Source: Clostridium transplantifaecale
GTDB taxonomy: Bacteria; Bacillota; Clostridia; Lachnospirales; Lachnospiraceae
Assembly (NCBI RefSeq): GCF_900626075.1
Contig: NZ_UYZY01000005.1
Span: 62,001 to 126,000 of the forward strand
Reading direction: 5' to 3'
DNA length: 64,000 bases
Shown here piece by piece: positions 25,605 through 34,245 of the stretch (its first letter is position 1; each line of letters starts with the position of its first letter). The notes beneath the pieces are model-generated. The model was not told the origin of the DNA. It was given only the letters and a program-made list of their open reading frames with translations, and did not search any database. The position numbers and the translations under genes were made by a program.

Positions 25605-26054
25605 ATGAAATTGGAACGTCACAGCAAAATTGTAGAATTAATTGGCAAGTATGAGATAGAGACCCAGGAAGAGCTGGCCGAGTACCTCAACAAAGAGGGA
25701 TATAACGTGACTCAGGCCACCGTGTCCAGGGATATCAGGGAACTCAAGCTGTCCAAGATCCAGACGGAGAACGGCCGCCAGAAATACGCGGTATTTCATC
25801 CGCAGACAGCGTTTAACGATAAATACATCAGAATTCTCCATGACAGCTTTCTTTCCATGGATATGGCTCAGAACATACTTGTAATCAAAACGGTATCCGG
25901 CATGGCTATGGCCGTGGGCGCGGCCCTCGATTCCCTGCATTTCGGCGAGATTGTGGGCTGTATCGCGGGAGACGACACTGTGATGTGCGCCGTAAGGACC
26001 GTGGATGACACAATCGTACTGATGGATAAGATCAAGAAGCTCATAGCAGGATAA
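25605..26054 (+). CDS. argR: Arginine repressor
   Basis: 149 residues. A winged-helix DNA-binding domain (HSKIVELIGKYEIETQEELAEYLNKEGYNVTQATVSRDIRELKLSK) is followed by the arginine-binding oligomerisation domain, with IVGCIAGDDTVMCAVRT near the end. It controls arginine biosynthesis and catabolism genes, none of which are adjacent. The ATG at 25605 follows GGAGGATAGTATA; the frame reaches back to 25566 but without a ribosome site. Confidence 0.95.
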   Translation: MKLERHSKIVELIGKYEIETQEELAEYLNKEGYNVTQATVSRDIRELKLSKIQTENGRQKYAVFHPQTAFNDKYIRILHDSFLSMDMAQNILVIKTVSGMAMAVGAALDSLHFGEIVGCIAGDDTVMCAVRTVDDTIVLMDKIKKLIAG

Positions 26055-26213
26055 GAGTTATAGTTCGGCAAAGTTGTATTCCGCGGGGGGTTTTCGTATT
26101 TTTTGTGAAAATCCCGAGTTATGCGGCGCGAAACGGTGTTTTTTACCGTTTCTGTGCATGATTTTGTTGCAGTTTGGCCGTAGGCTGAACTGTAACGGAT
26201 AAGGGGTGATAGG

Positions 26214-27890
26214 ATGCTGTTTCATCTGCATGTTAAAAATCTGGCCCTCATCGATTCCGCCGAGGTGGAATTCGATGACGGGCTCAATATACTGACCGGC
26301 GAAACGGGAGCCGGCAAATCTGTAATCATAGGCTCGGTCAATATAGCTCTGGGGGCAAAAGCGTCCAGGGATTTGATACGCCAGGGCTGCGACAGCGCCT
26401 ACGTGGAACTGGTCTTTTCCGTGACCAATGAAAAAAAACGGAAGGAACTTGAGCGTCTGGACGTAATTCCGGACGACGACAGTCTTATTATCATTTCTAA
26501 GAAGATCATGCCGGCCAGAAGCATCAGCAAGATCAACGGCGAGACGGTAACCTCGGCCCGGCTGAGGGAGATAACCGGCCTGCTGATTGATATCCACGGA
26601 CAGCATGAGCATCAGTCTCTGCTCTATCACGCCAGACATCTGGAAATACTCGACGAATACGGAAAATCCCGGGCAGCCGGTTTAAAACAGAATATAGCGG
26701 AAAAATACCGTGAGTACATAGAGCTTAAGAAAAAGCTGGAATCCATGAACCTGGATCAGGAACAGAGGCTGCGGGAGATGGATTTCTGCCGTTTTGAGAT
26801 CGATGAGATCGAGAATGCGGCGCTAAAGCCCGGGGAAGAGGAGGAATGCCAGTCTGTGTACCGCCGTTTTGCCAACGCCAGGAAGATTACGGAGAGCTTG
26901 GCTATGGCCCATGAGGCGGTAAGCGCGGACGGCGTGTCAAAGGCGCTCAGGGCCGTGGAGGACGCCCTTCAGTACGATGAGGGTATCCGCAGTATCCGTG
27001 ACCAGCTCTACGATGTGGATTCGCTGCTCAGCGATCTGTCAAGGGAAATTTCCGCCCATATGGAGGAGATGACATTTGACGGCGAGGCGTTCAGAGAGGT
27101 GGAAGAACGCCTGGATCTGATACGGAACCTGGAAAATAAATACGGGAAAACCATCGAGGACGTGTTAAAGAGCCTGGAAGAGAAAAGAAAACGGCTGGAA
27201 GAATTGGAACATTACGACCTGCTCCGCGTGCAAACGGAGAAGGCTCTAAAAGAGACAGAGAAGGAACTGGAGAAGATGTCCGCCAATCTGTCGAAGCTGA
27301 GACGGAAAATTGCCGCGGAACTTACGGAGAAGATTGAGGACGGCTTAAAAGAACTGAATTTCCTGGATGTGAAGTTTGCGATGGAATTCAGGAAGCTGGG
27401 CCACTATACGGCGGCCGGATACGATGAGGCGGAATTTATGATTTCCACAAACCCCGGTGAACCGGTGAGGCCTCTCGGCATGGTTGCTTCCGGCGGTGAA
27501 CTTTCCCGTATCATGCTGGCCGTGAAGACGGTTCTGGCAGAGACGGATGATATCCCAACCCTGATATTCGACGAGATCGACGCCGGCATCAGCGGACGGA
27601 CGGCGCAGATGGTATCGGAGAAGCTGGGAGTCATCGCGAAGAGCCACCAGGTTATCTGCATCACGCACCTTCCTCAGATTGCCGCCATGGCGGACAGCCA
27701 TTTTGAAATCAGAAAAGCGGTGGAAGAGGGAAGGACGACGACCACGATCCGGCCGCTGAACCGCGAACAGATGACGGAGGAGCTGGCCAGACTTCTCGGA
27801 GGGGCCGAGATCACCGAGGCCGTACGGCAGAATGCGAGAGAGATGAAAGAACTGGCGGAGCGCAGGAAGAAGGCCGGGAAGGAAGTATAA
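26214..27890 (+). CDS. recN: DNA repair protein RecN
   Basis: 558-residue SMC-like ATPase for double-strand break repair. The Walker A motif is GETGAGKS (about residue 29), the ABC signature ASGGELSRIMLAVK and the Walker B TLIFDEIDAGISG, with a long coiled-coil region between (about 160-375). It is the last gene of the nusB run. The 159-base gap before it has two small hairpins (26084-26116 and 26130-26152) but no clear T-run terminator. Confidence 0.96.
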   Translation: MLFHLHVKNLALIDSAEVEFDDGLNILTGETGAGKSVIIGSVNIALGAKASRDLIRQGCDSAYVELVFSVTNEKKRKELERLDVIPDDDSLIIISKKIMPARSISKINGETVTSARLREITGLLIDIHGQHEHQSLLYHARHLEILDEYGKSRAAGLKQNIAEKYREYIELKKKLESMNLDQEQRLREMDFCRFEIDEIENAALKPGEEEECQSVYRRFANARKITESLAMAHEAVSADGVSKALRAVEDALQYDEGIRSIRDQLYDVDSLLSDLSREISAHMEEMTFDGEAFREVEERLDLIRNLENKYGKTIEDVLKSLEEKRKRLEELEHYDLLRVQTEKALKETEKELEKMSANLSKLRRKIAAELTEKIEDGLKELNFLDVKFAMEFRKLGHYTAAGYDEAEFMISTNPGEPVRPLGMVASGGELSRIMLAVKTVLAETDDIPTLIFDEIDAGISGRTAQMVSEKLGVIAKSHQVICITHLPQIAAMADSHFEIRKAVEEGRTTTTIRPLNREQMTEELARLLGGAEITEAVRQNAREMKELAERRKKAGKEV

Positions 27891-27903
27891 AATAGGAGGA
27901 AAC

Positions 27904-29283
27904 ATGAAACTCGACTTGAACGATCCGGGCCAGAGCCGCTATCTGAGAGTTTACAATTATTATAGGGAGTTAATCTGCTCGGGTAAAATGGAGCCTGGTT
28001 CCAAACTTCCCTCCATCCGGAAATGTTCGATGCAGCTTCAGCTTTCCAGGACCACGGTCGAAACGGCCTATATGATGTTAGCCGCGGAAGGATATATCAT
28101 ATCACGGCCGCAGAGCGGGTATTACGTGACCGAACTGCTTAATTCGGATCGGGGAAAAGAGTGGGAGAGCGGCAGCGTAAAGAAGGAAGGGCCTGAGATA
28201 CGGTATGATTTTGCATCCTCCAATGTGGATCGGGACAGTTTCCAGTTCGATCTGTGGCGGCGGTATATTAAGAGCTCTCTGAGGCAGGACGAGCGGCTTT
28301 TGTCGTACGGCGAGCCTCAGGGAGAACTGGAGCTTAGGGAAGCTATCTGCAGTTATCTGGGACGCCACCGCAATGTCATCTGTACACCTGATCACATTGT
28401 GGTGGGAGCCGGTGTCCAGAGCCTGCTCCACATTCTCTGCCCTATGGTGAAGGACAGAAGGACGGCCTATTTCTACAATCCGGGGTTCAGGCAGGGACGC
28501 ACCATCTTTGAGGACTTTGAATTCAGGACCCGGGATATCAGAACCGCCCAAGAAAACGGCGGGGCCGAGCCGGGCAGCATCTGTTACCTCACGCCGTCCC
28601 AGATGACGGTCTGGGGCGGGGTGATGCATATCTCGGAGCGCATGGAGCTTATAAAAGAGGCATTTGAGCGGGATATCCTGATAATAGAGGACGACTATAA
28701 CAGTGAATTCAGGTATTACAACAGACCCACCCCGTCCCTTCAGGGGCTGTCGGGCGGACGCAGCGTCGTGTATCTGGGAACGTTTTCAAAGCTGCTCCTC
28801 CCGTCCATCCGAATGAGCTTCATGGTGCTGCCGCCGGAGCTTTTAAAGCTTTATAAGGAGCGGGGGCGCTATTACAACCAGACGGCGTCCAAGGCGGAAC
28901 AGATAGCGCTCTGCCAGTTTATCAGGGACGGCCATCTGGAGAGCCAGATTCGGAAAACCAGGAAATTATATACGGCAAAGGCGAAAAAGCTCTGTGAAGA
29001 TATCGGAAGGATATTCGGCAGCAGGGCAATTCCTCACCTGGGCGAAGCGGGATTTCTGGTTCTGGCGGAACTGCGCACGGAGCTTACATCGGAACAGATA
29101 GCCCAAAAGGCTGCTCAGGCCGGAATCGCCGTCCGCGCCGTGGCGCCGGAGGCAGGGAAGGAAAAAGGACTTCCAAGGATTCTCCTGTCCTGCGCAGCGG
29201 TTGGCACGGAGCGCTATGAGGAGGCGCTTCAGGAGCTGTACAGGGTCATTACGGCGGAAGAGAATAACAGCCCTGCAAGGTAA
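27904..29283 (+). CDS. MocR-type GntR/aminotransferase transcriptional regulator
   Basis: 459 residues. The N-terminal GntR winged helix (about 1-80, SGKMEPGSKLPSIRKCSMQLQLSRTTVETAYMMLAAEGYI) is joined to a class I aminotransferase-like domain. The cofactor-binding Lys lies in YLGTFSKLLLPSIRMSFMVLP, and IIEDDYNSEFRY holds the Asp that contacts PLP. Most family members are regulators that sense PLP or amino compounds rather than working enzymes. No vitamin B6 or GABA gene is adjacent, so the target is unknown. It starts 13 bases after recN and has a small GC-rich hairpin (AGCCCTGC/GCAGGGCT) overlapping its stop. Confidence 0.88.
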   Translation: MKLDLNDPGQSRYLRVYNYYRELICSGKMEPGSKLPSIRKCSMQLQLSRTTVETAYMMLAAEGYIISRPQSGYYVTELLNSDRGKEWESGSVKKEGPEIRYDFASSNVDRDSFQFDLWRRYIKSSLRQDERLLSYGEPQGELELREAICSYLGRHRNVICTPDHIVVGAGVQSLLHILCPMVKDRRTAYFYNPGFRQGRTIFEDFEFRTRDIRTAQENGGAEPGSICYLTPSQMTVWGGVMHISERMELIKEAFERDILIIEDDYNSEFRYYNRPTPSLQGLSGGRSVVYLGTFSKLLLPSIRMSFMVLPPELLKLYKERGRYYNQTASKAEQIALCQFIRDGHLESQIRKTRKLYTAKAKKLCEDIGRIFGSRAIPHLGEAGFLVLAELRTELTSEQIAQKAAQAGIAVRAVAPEAGKEKGLPRILLSCAAVGTERYEEALQELYRVITAEENNSPAR

Positions 29284-29338
29284 CGCAGGGCTGACCGGGG
29301 CGACGATAGAGCCGTAGTTTTTTCGTGAAAATTCCAGA

Positions 29339-30763
29339 TTATTTGGAGGAACTGCTTTTTTCTTCATGCGGCAGCCGGTTGCGGACCAGCCGCTTTTTAA
29401 GTTCGCTGAAGCTGAACGGAATAAGCGGGTAAATATAGCTTTTGCCTGCAATCGTTTTATTGAATACCAGGCAGAGAATACTGATTACGGTTCCGGCAAT
29501 AAATCCCCACAGGTTGAATACCGCAGTCAGAATCAGCAGCATCACCCTCATGAATTTCAGGGCATAGCCCAGTTCGAAGCTGGTCTGTGAATAGTTGGCG
29601 ATGGTGACAAATGCCATGTAAAGCATGGTCTCACTGTTGAACCATCCTGATTTAACCGAGTATTCTCCGAGGACAATACCGGCGATAACACTCAAAGGAG
29701 TCGTCAGCATGCTGGGCGTGTTGACGGCGGCCAGCCGCAGGCCGTCGATAGCGAATTCCAGAATCAGAAGCTGGAATATCAGCGCTACATGCACATCATC
29801 CGATACCCGGATAAAGGCGAGCCAGTCGGGAATCCACGTCGGATTCTGCATAAACAGAAGCCAGAGCGGCGTTAAAAACAGAGTCAAAAGGAAAATCAGC
29901 ATCCTGGACAGACGCAGATAAGTTCCCGTGATAGGCGGGAAATAGTAATCGTCGGCTTCCTCAATTATGTCAAAAATAGAGGAGGGCAGTATCATTGCGG
30001 ACGGGGAGTTGTCCACCAGGATGATAATATTGCCTTCCAGGATGGATGCCGCCGCCGTGTCGGGCCGCTCGGAAAAGCGGAACTTCGGAAACGGGTTATA
30101 CCATTTGTGAGGGTAAATACATTCGGCCAGACTCTCTTGGTTCATTGTGAGCGCATCGACGTGGAGGCGGGAAATGCGTCCCTTGATCATGGAAAGCAGG
30201 TTTTCGTCCACACGGCCGTCCATATAGCAGATGGCAATGTCAGTGTGGGAACTTTCACCGGCATTCATAATCTCCACGCGCATTTTCGGATCGCGGATCC
30301 TGCGCCGGATCAATGCCGTATTGAATACGAGCGTCTCGACAAAGCCGTCCCGGGAACCGCGGAGCACCTTATCTTTTTCAGGTTCGCTGACGCCCCTGGA
30401 AGGATAAGTGCGGCAGTCAATGGTAAATGCCTTCTCGTAGCCGTCGATCAGCATGCAGGGAACACCGGAGAGAAGCTGGGTGATCAGGATATCCTCATCC
30501 GTCTCCAGTCCAATCTCGCCGTAAGGCAGGTACAGCTTGGAAAATTCGTGGGCGTTGTCCGGCATAGCCTCCGGCTTGATACTGCCGAAGGACTGCAGGA
30601 TACGCAGAAGGGTGTCGTCCTTTGTAAAGCCGTCTATAAAATAAATACAGGCATTCCGGCCTCCCACGCGGATGACGCGGTACACCACATCGAAGTTAAT
30701 ATCCGGACGCAGCAGCTTTTCAAAGCGCTGCATATTCGTTTCCAGTTTATCTGAGATTTTCAT
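29339..30763 (-). CDS. spoVAF: GerA/SpoVAF-family spore germination protein
   Basis: 474 residues. The N-terminal half is soluble and the C-terminal half has about five membrane segments (starting at MLIFLLTLFLTPLWLLF). The family marks FIDGFTKDDTLLRIL, LILEFAIDGLRLAAVNTPSMLTTPLSVIAGIVLGEYSV and a basic, Ser-rich tail fit GerA-type subunits; the closest known form is SpoVAF, linked to dipicolinic acid channels. It stands alone, without spoVA genes or gerB/gerC partners, and indicates a spore former. The start at 30763 is chosen because GAGAGGAGC lies before it; the frame extends six residues upstream. Confidence 0.85.
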   Translation of the reverse strand: MKISDKLETNMQRFEKLLRPDINFDVVYRVIRVGGRNACIYFIDGFTKDDTLLRILQSFGSIKPEAMPDNAHEFSKLYLPYGEIGLETDEDILITQLLSGVPCMLIDGYEKAFTIDCRTYPSRGVSEPEKDKVLRGSRDGFVETLVFNTALIRRRIRDPKMRVEIMNAGESSHTDIAICYMDGRVDENLLSMIKGRISRLHVDALTMNQESLAECIYPHKWYNPFPKFRFSERPDTAAASILEGNIIILVDNSPSAMILPSSIFDIIEEADDYYFPPITGTYLRLSRMLIFLLTLFLTPLWLLFMQNPTWIPDWLAFIRVSDDVHVALIFQLLILEFAIDGLRLAAVNTPSMLTTPLSVIAGIVLGEYSVKSGWFNSETMLYMAFVTIANYSQTSFELGYALKFMRVMLLILTAVFNLWGFIAGTVISILCLVFNKTIAGKSYIYPLIPFSFSELKKRLVRNRLPHEEKSSSSK

Positions 30764-30970
30764 TAAAATAGCTCCTCTCATCCTGAATTATGCAAATGAA
30801 TTTTAGAATAATGGAAAGTATGTGTAAATTTCTGAAAAATATGAGTGAATATTTCGGTAAAAAGTAAATATAATATAAAATGTCCGCCCAAGACAAACGC
30901 ATTTTTTGACTTATTGTAAAAGACAGACCCCTGTGATGGAAAAAGAATTGTGCAATTTGACCGGATTTTA

Positions 30971-30999
30971 TTGACAAAAGCAGCACATAATGTTATATT
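30971..30999 (+). promoter_or_regulatory. Strong sigma-A promoter for a leader RNA upstream of the CAAX protease
   Basis: TTGACA, a 17-base spacer and TATATT. Transcription from here would meet a terminator at 31046-31088, about 150 bases before the next gene. The rest of the 477-base gap (30764-30970 and 31089-31240) shows no gene. Confidence 0.7.
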
Positions 31000-31005
31000 T
31001 ACATA

Positions 31006-31088
31006 AGCAACAAACTATTTGATGTAACGGTTAGTGAACGTGACCGGAGGAACTGCCTTCTGTGGGGGAAAGGCGGTTCCTTTTTTTT
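31006..31088 (+). ncRNA. Candidate short leader RNA or attenuator ending in a terminator
   Basis: From the predicted start near 31006 the RNA would be about 80 bases, ending in a hairpin (GGAACTGCCTT pairing with AAGGCGGTTCC) and T8. The first half contains GTAACGGTTAGTGAACGTGACC. It could be a free small RNA or a control leader for the protease gene at 31241. No known riboswitch class is recognised. Confidence 0.4.
31046..31088 (+). terminator. Terminator or attenuator upstream of the CAAX protease gene
   Basis: GGAACTGCCTT and AAGGCGGTTCC form a stem with one G-T pair around a G-rich loop, followed by eight T. It is not downstream of any gene on this strand, so it ends a leader transcript. 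Confidence 0.8.
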
Positions 31089-31240
31089 ATTTGTGGGAAG
31101 AGGATGGCTCTGTTTAAGAGAATCTTCTCCAACATTTGACAAATATATGCGCAGCCATTAGAATTGAAATGACAGTGTGCAATTTCCTCTTTTGGGAAAT
31201 GAAGGCAGAACTTGCAGCCATGCGGTGAAAGGAGCTTTAT

Positions 31241-32092
31241 TTGAAGAAAATCAAAAATCCTCTGTTGATGGTTATTGCAATTTACATCCTGTGTTTTGTT
31301 TTTCGTTTGGTCGAGTATTTTACTATGCGTACAGATCAGACTTTCTGGGGAGAGGCTTTTTTGCATAAGCTTATGGGAATCCTTATCCTGTGTAATGCGC
31401 TGAAGTCTTTGTCCTCGGGTATGGAATACATTGGATTTAAGAAACGGAGCGTGTTTTCCCACCTTTTAATGGGGCTGCTGTTTGGGCTGGTAATGTTTGC
31501 ACTCGCTTATGGAGTAGAGATTATGATGGCCGTATCCCGGGGGAGTTTCCGGACCGTGCAGCTTTACGTCAGCAGTTACGCGGTGGACGGGAATGCGGGA
31601 AATAAGACAGGGATTCTGTTTTTTATCATCTGCATATTAGGCAACATATTGAATGTAGTGATGGAAGAGGGAGTTTACCGCGGGCTGTTCCAGAAGATTC
31701 TGGAGCAGAAATATACTTTTATTGTTTCAATGCTGACTGCATCCCTGTTGTTCGGGCTGTGGCATGTGGTCGGTCCCATCAGGAATTATTATGACGGCCT
31801 GAGCAGCGCCGGCGGTATGGCGGCGAATATTATGATGCTGGTGCTCACAAGCGGCCTGGGCGGCGTGAAGTTTGCGCTGCTGACCAGGATGACGGGATCG
31901 CTGTATATGGCCATGGGCGATCATTTTGTAAATAATACGATTGTCAATCTTCTTCACGTCATATCATTTACAGGGGCGGATGAGCTGATGTTCGTCAGGA
32001 TGGCAGTTGCACAGAGCCTTTCTTTCCTGCTTGTTCTCCTTTTTTATTTCAGGTTTTATGGCGGGAGACGTGAAAGAGCTGGTGAATTATGA
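31241..32092 (+). CDS. CPBP-family intramembrane metalloprotease
   Basis: 283 residues with about seven or eight membrane segments. The protease motifs are EEGVYRGLF, FGLWHVVGP and GDHFVNN, which supply the Glu, Arg and two His residues of the CAAX/CPBP family. Members act in protein processing, bacteriocin immunity or membrane signalling; the substrate here is unknown. The start is TTG at 31241 with AAAGGAG six bases upstream; no better ATG is available before the first membrane segment. It is a single-gene unit with its own terminator. Confidence 0.85.
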   Translation: MKKIKNPLLMVIAIYILCFVFRLVEYFTMRTDQTFWGEAFLHKLMGILILCNALKSLSSGMEYIGFKKRSVFSHLLMGLLFGLVMFALAYGVEIMMAVSRGSFRTVQLYVSSYAVDGNAGNKTGILFFIICILGNILNVVMEEGVYRGLFQKILEQKYTFIVSMLTASLLFGLWHVVGPIRNYYDGLSSAGGMAANIMMLVLTSGLGGVKFALLTRMTGSLYMAMGDHFVNNTIVNLLHVISFTGADELMFVRMAVAQSLSFLLVLLFYFRFYGGRRERAGEL

Positions 32093-32163
32093 TCTTAGTT
32101 TGAATTTTTAATACATGTTGTCGGGCATAATATGCATATTACGTAAACCATCCGCAGCAGGCA

Positions 32164-32202
32164 GGGCATAACGGCACACGGTGATGTGCGTTTGCCCTTT
32201 TT
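32164..32202 (+). terminator. Terminator after the CAAX protease gene
   Basis: GGGCA-AACG-GCACA pairs with TGTGC-GTT-TGCCC and is followed by T5. Confidence 0.75.
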
Positions 32203-32266
32203 CAAATATTATTACAGGATATACCGACGGCCTATCCGGGTCCGGTGATCCTTAAGGAGGTAAACT

Positions 32267-33361
32267 ATGAGTTCCGGAAATACGGATCAGAACAGACGGG
32301 AAGTTTCAGAAGTTGATTTAAATAAAAAGAGTGACGGCGCGGAGCCGTCTTTAGAGATGGAAGAGCAGGAAGAAGCTGCGCTGATGAAAGAACAGGCAGG
32401 GGAGACCGGGCAGGAGCAAATCCCGACGGATGACATCCCGCAGGCGGAGCCGGGGGAGATCGCGAAAAGAGCACAGGAAATCAAGGATAAGGCCGTGCAG
32501 ATACAGAAGAGAAAAGCTGTCAGAAATCTGATAACCTTTTCGGCCGTCCTTATCTCGGCAATTCTGCAGGCTTTTGTTATACAGGCGTTTATCAGACCTG
32601 CGGAGCTGCTGTCGGGCGGATTTACCGGAATTGCCATTCTGATCGATATGCTGACTTCTACCTTTGGAAGAAGTTTCCCTACGTCGTTAGGTATGCTGGC
32701 TATCAATATCCCGGTGGCGTTTATCTGCAGCCGCAGCATCAGCGTGAGATTTACGGCATTTTCCCTGTTCCAGGTATTTTTAACAAGTGGATTCCTGCAG
32801 TTTCTGCATTTTGAGCCGCTGTTTGACGATCCCGTGCTGAACGTAATTTTCGGAGGATTCCTGATGGGGATTTCCATTGTCATTGCTCTGAAAGGCAATG
32901 CATCCTCAGGAGGAACCGACTTTATCGCCCTCTATGTCTCCAATAAGACGGGGCGTTCCATCTGGGGCCAGGTTTTTATCGGAAACTGTGTGCTTTACTG
33001 TATATTCGGAATGCTGTTCGGCTGGATGAATGCGGCTTACTCCATCCTGTTCCAGTTTATTTCCACAAAGACAATCTCTACGTTCCATCACAGATTCGAC
33101 CGGGTGACTCTGCAGATTACGACGGAGAAAGCGGACGAAATGATGGATGCCTATATCAAAGTCTGCCAGCATGGAATTTCCTGCGTGGAGGCTGTGGGCG
33201 GATACAGCAGAAAGAGGATGTATGTACTCCATACGGTTATCTCCTCCTACGAGGTGGATGACATTATCAGGCTGATGAGGGAAGTGGATCCCCATGTCAT
33301 TATTAATGTATTTAAAACAGAGCAGTTTTACGGTAAGTTTTATCACGCCCCAATGGAATAA
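32267..33361 (+). CDS. YitT-family membrane protein with long charged N-terminus
   Basis: 364 residues. About residues 85-280 hold five or six membrane segments typical of the YitT family (LISAILQAFVIQAFIRPAELLSGGFTGIAILI start, GGTDFIALYVSNK), and the C-terminal ~80 residues are the cytoplasmic DUF2179 domain (TLQITTEKADEMMDAYIK, VEAVGGYSRKRMYVLHTVI). The function of the family is unknown. The first ~85 residues are unusual: hydrophilic, rich in Glu, Gln and Lys, with no match I recognise. AAGGAGGT before the ATG is a near-perfect ribosome site, so the extension looks real. Confidence 0.88.
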   Translation: MSSGNTDQNRREVSEVDLNKKSDGAEPSLEMEEQEEAALMKEQAGETGQEQIPTDDIPQAEPGEIAKRAQEIKDKAVQIQKRKAVRNLITFSAVLISAILQAFVIQAFIRPAELLSGGFTGIAILIDMLTSTFGRSFPTSLGMLAINIPVAFICSRSISVRFTAFSLFQVFLTSGFLQFLHFEPLFDDPVLNVIFGGFLMGISIVIALKGNASSGGTDFIALYVSNKTGRSIWGQVFIGNCVLYCIFGMLFGWMNAAYSILFQFISTKTISTFHHRFDRVTLQITTEKADEMMDAYIKVCQHGISCVEAVGGYSRKRMYVLHTVISSYEVDDIIRLMREVDPHVIINVFKTEQFYGKFYHAPME

Positions 33362-33412
33362 AAGCGGCGGGTACGTTGATACAGATACTGAAAAAATCAA
33401 GAGGTTTATGAT

Positions 33413-34168
33413 ATGGACGGAAATAAGAGACGTGAATTTATAAGAACCGAGCTGATCCTTGGAAGCGCCGGAATGAGCAGCCTTAAGACCGCTGCAGTGA
33501 TGGTTTTCGGTATTGGGGGAGTGGGTTCCCACTGCGCGGAGGCGCTGGCCAGAAGCGGGGTGGGGCGGCTGATCCTGATTGATAACGACGATGTCTCGGA
33601 GAGTAATATCAACCGGCAGTGCGTGGCATACCACAGCACGGTGGGTATGAAGAAGACAAAGGTAATGGAAAAGATTATAGGGGAGATTTGCCCATCCACC
33701 CAGGTGACGACCTTTGAAACATTTGTCCTTCCGGACAATATGAAAGAAATTTTCCGGAAAGCGGGCAGAGTGGACTATATTGTGGATGCCATTGATACGG
33801 TGACCGCGAAGCTGTCGCTGGCGGAATATGCGAAGGAAGAGGGCATCCCGATTATTTCATCCATGGGGACGGGTAATAAACTGCATCCGGAGCTGTTCCG
33901 GATTGCCGATATTTCCGAGACCTCGGTCTGCCCTCTCAGCAGGGTGATGAGGAAGGAACTGAAAAACAGGGGAATTACAAATCTCAAGGTGCTGTTTTCC
34001 ACGGAGAAGCCGGTGACGCCGGATGAAGAACTGGAAGAGCGTCTTATCAGGGAAGAGATTGCAGAGAGCAGTTCCCGCCGCTCGGTGCCTGGCAGCATTG
34101 CCTTTGTGCCACCCGTGGCAGGACTTCTGATTGCCGGAGAAGTGGTACGGGAGCTGGCAGGGGTATAA
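33413..34168 (+). CDS. tcdA: tRNA threonylcarbamoyladenosine dehydratase
   Basis: 251-residue ThiF/MoeB-like protein that uses ATP to cyclise the t6A modification at position 37 of tRNAs. The nucleotide fold starts with VFGIGGVGSHCAEALARSGVGRLILIDNDDVSESNINRQ, and VDAIDTVTAKLSL and GTGNKLHP follow as in TcdA (YgdL/CsdL). No Cys-x-x-Cys zinc pairs of the longer E1-like proteins are seen. It is a single gene between YitT and the MATE exporter. Confidence 0.9.
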   Translation: MDGNKRREFIRTELILGSAGMSSLKTAAVMVFGIGGVGSHCAEALARSGVGRLILIDNDDVSESNINRQCVAYHSTVGMKKTKVMEKIIGEICPSTQVTTFETFVLPDNMKEIFRKAGRVDYIVDAIDTVTAKLSLAEYAKEEGIPIISSMGTGNKLHPELFRIADISETSVCPLSRVMRKELKNRGITNLKVLFSTEKPVTPDEELEERLIREEIAESSSRRSVPGSIAFVPPVAGLLIAGEVVRELAGV

Positions 34169-34187
34169 ACAGCAGAGAAGTATAAGC

Positions 34188-34217
34188 GGTAACTCATAGA
34201 AGCACTGAATAGTTACC
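34188..34217 (+). repeat. Interrupted palindrome before the MATE gene
   Basis: GGTAACT and AGTTACC are perfect inverted repeats with 16 bases between them. A TATAAG hexamer at 34181-34186 lies just upstream, but no good -35 is seen. Confidence 0.5.
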
Positions 34218-34245
34218 AGAGCAAATATTATGGGAGGGAAAAAAA

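Noticed and set aside
26084..26152. Terminator between argR and recN
   Set aside because: Two hairpins are present (GGGGTTTTC/GAAAATCCC and GAAACGGT/ACCGTTTC) but neither is followed by a T run, so termination is not supported.
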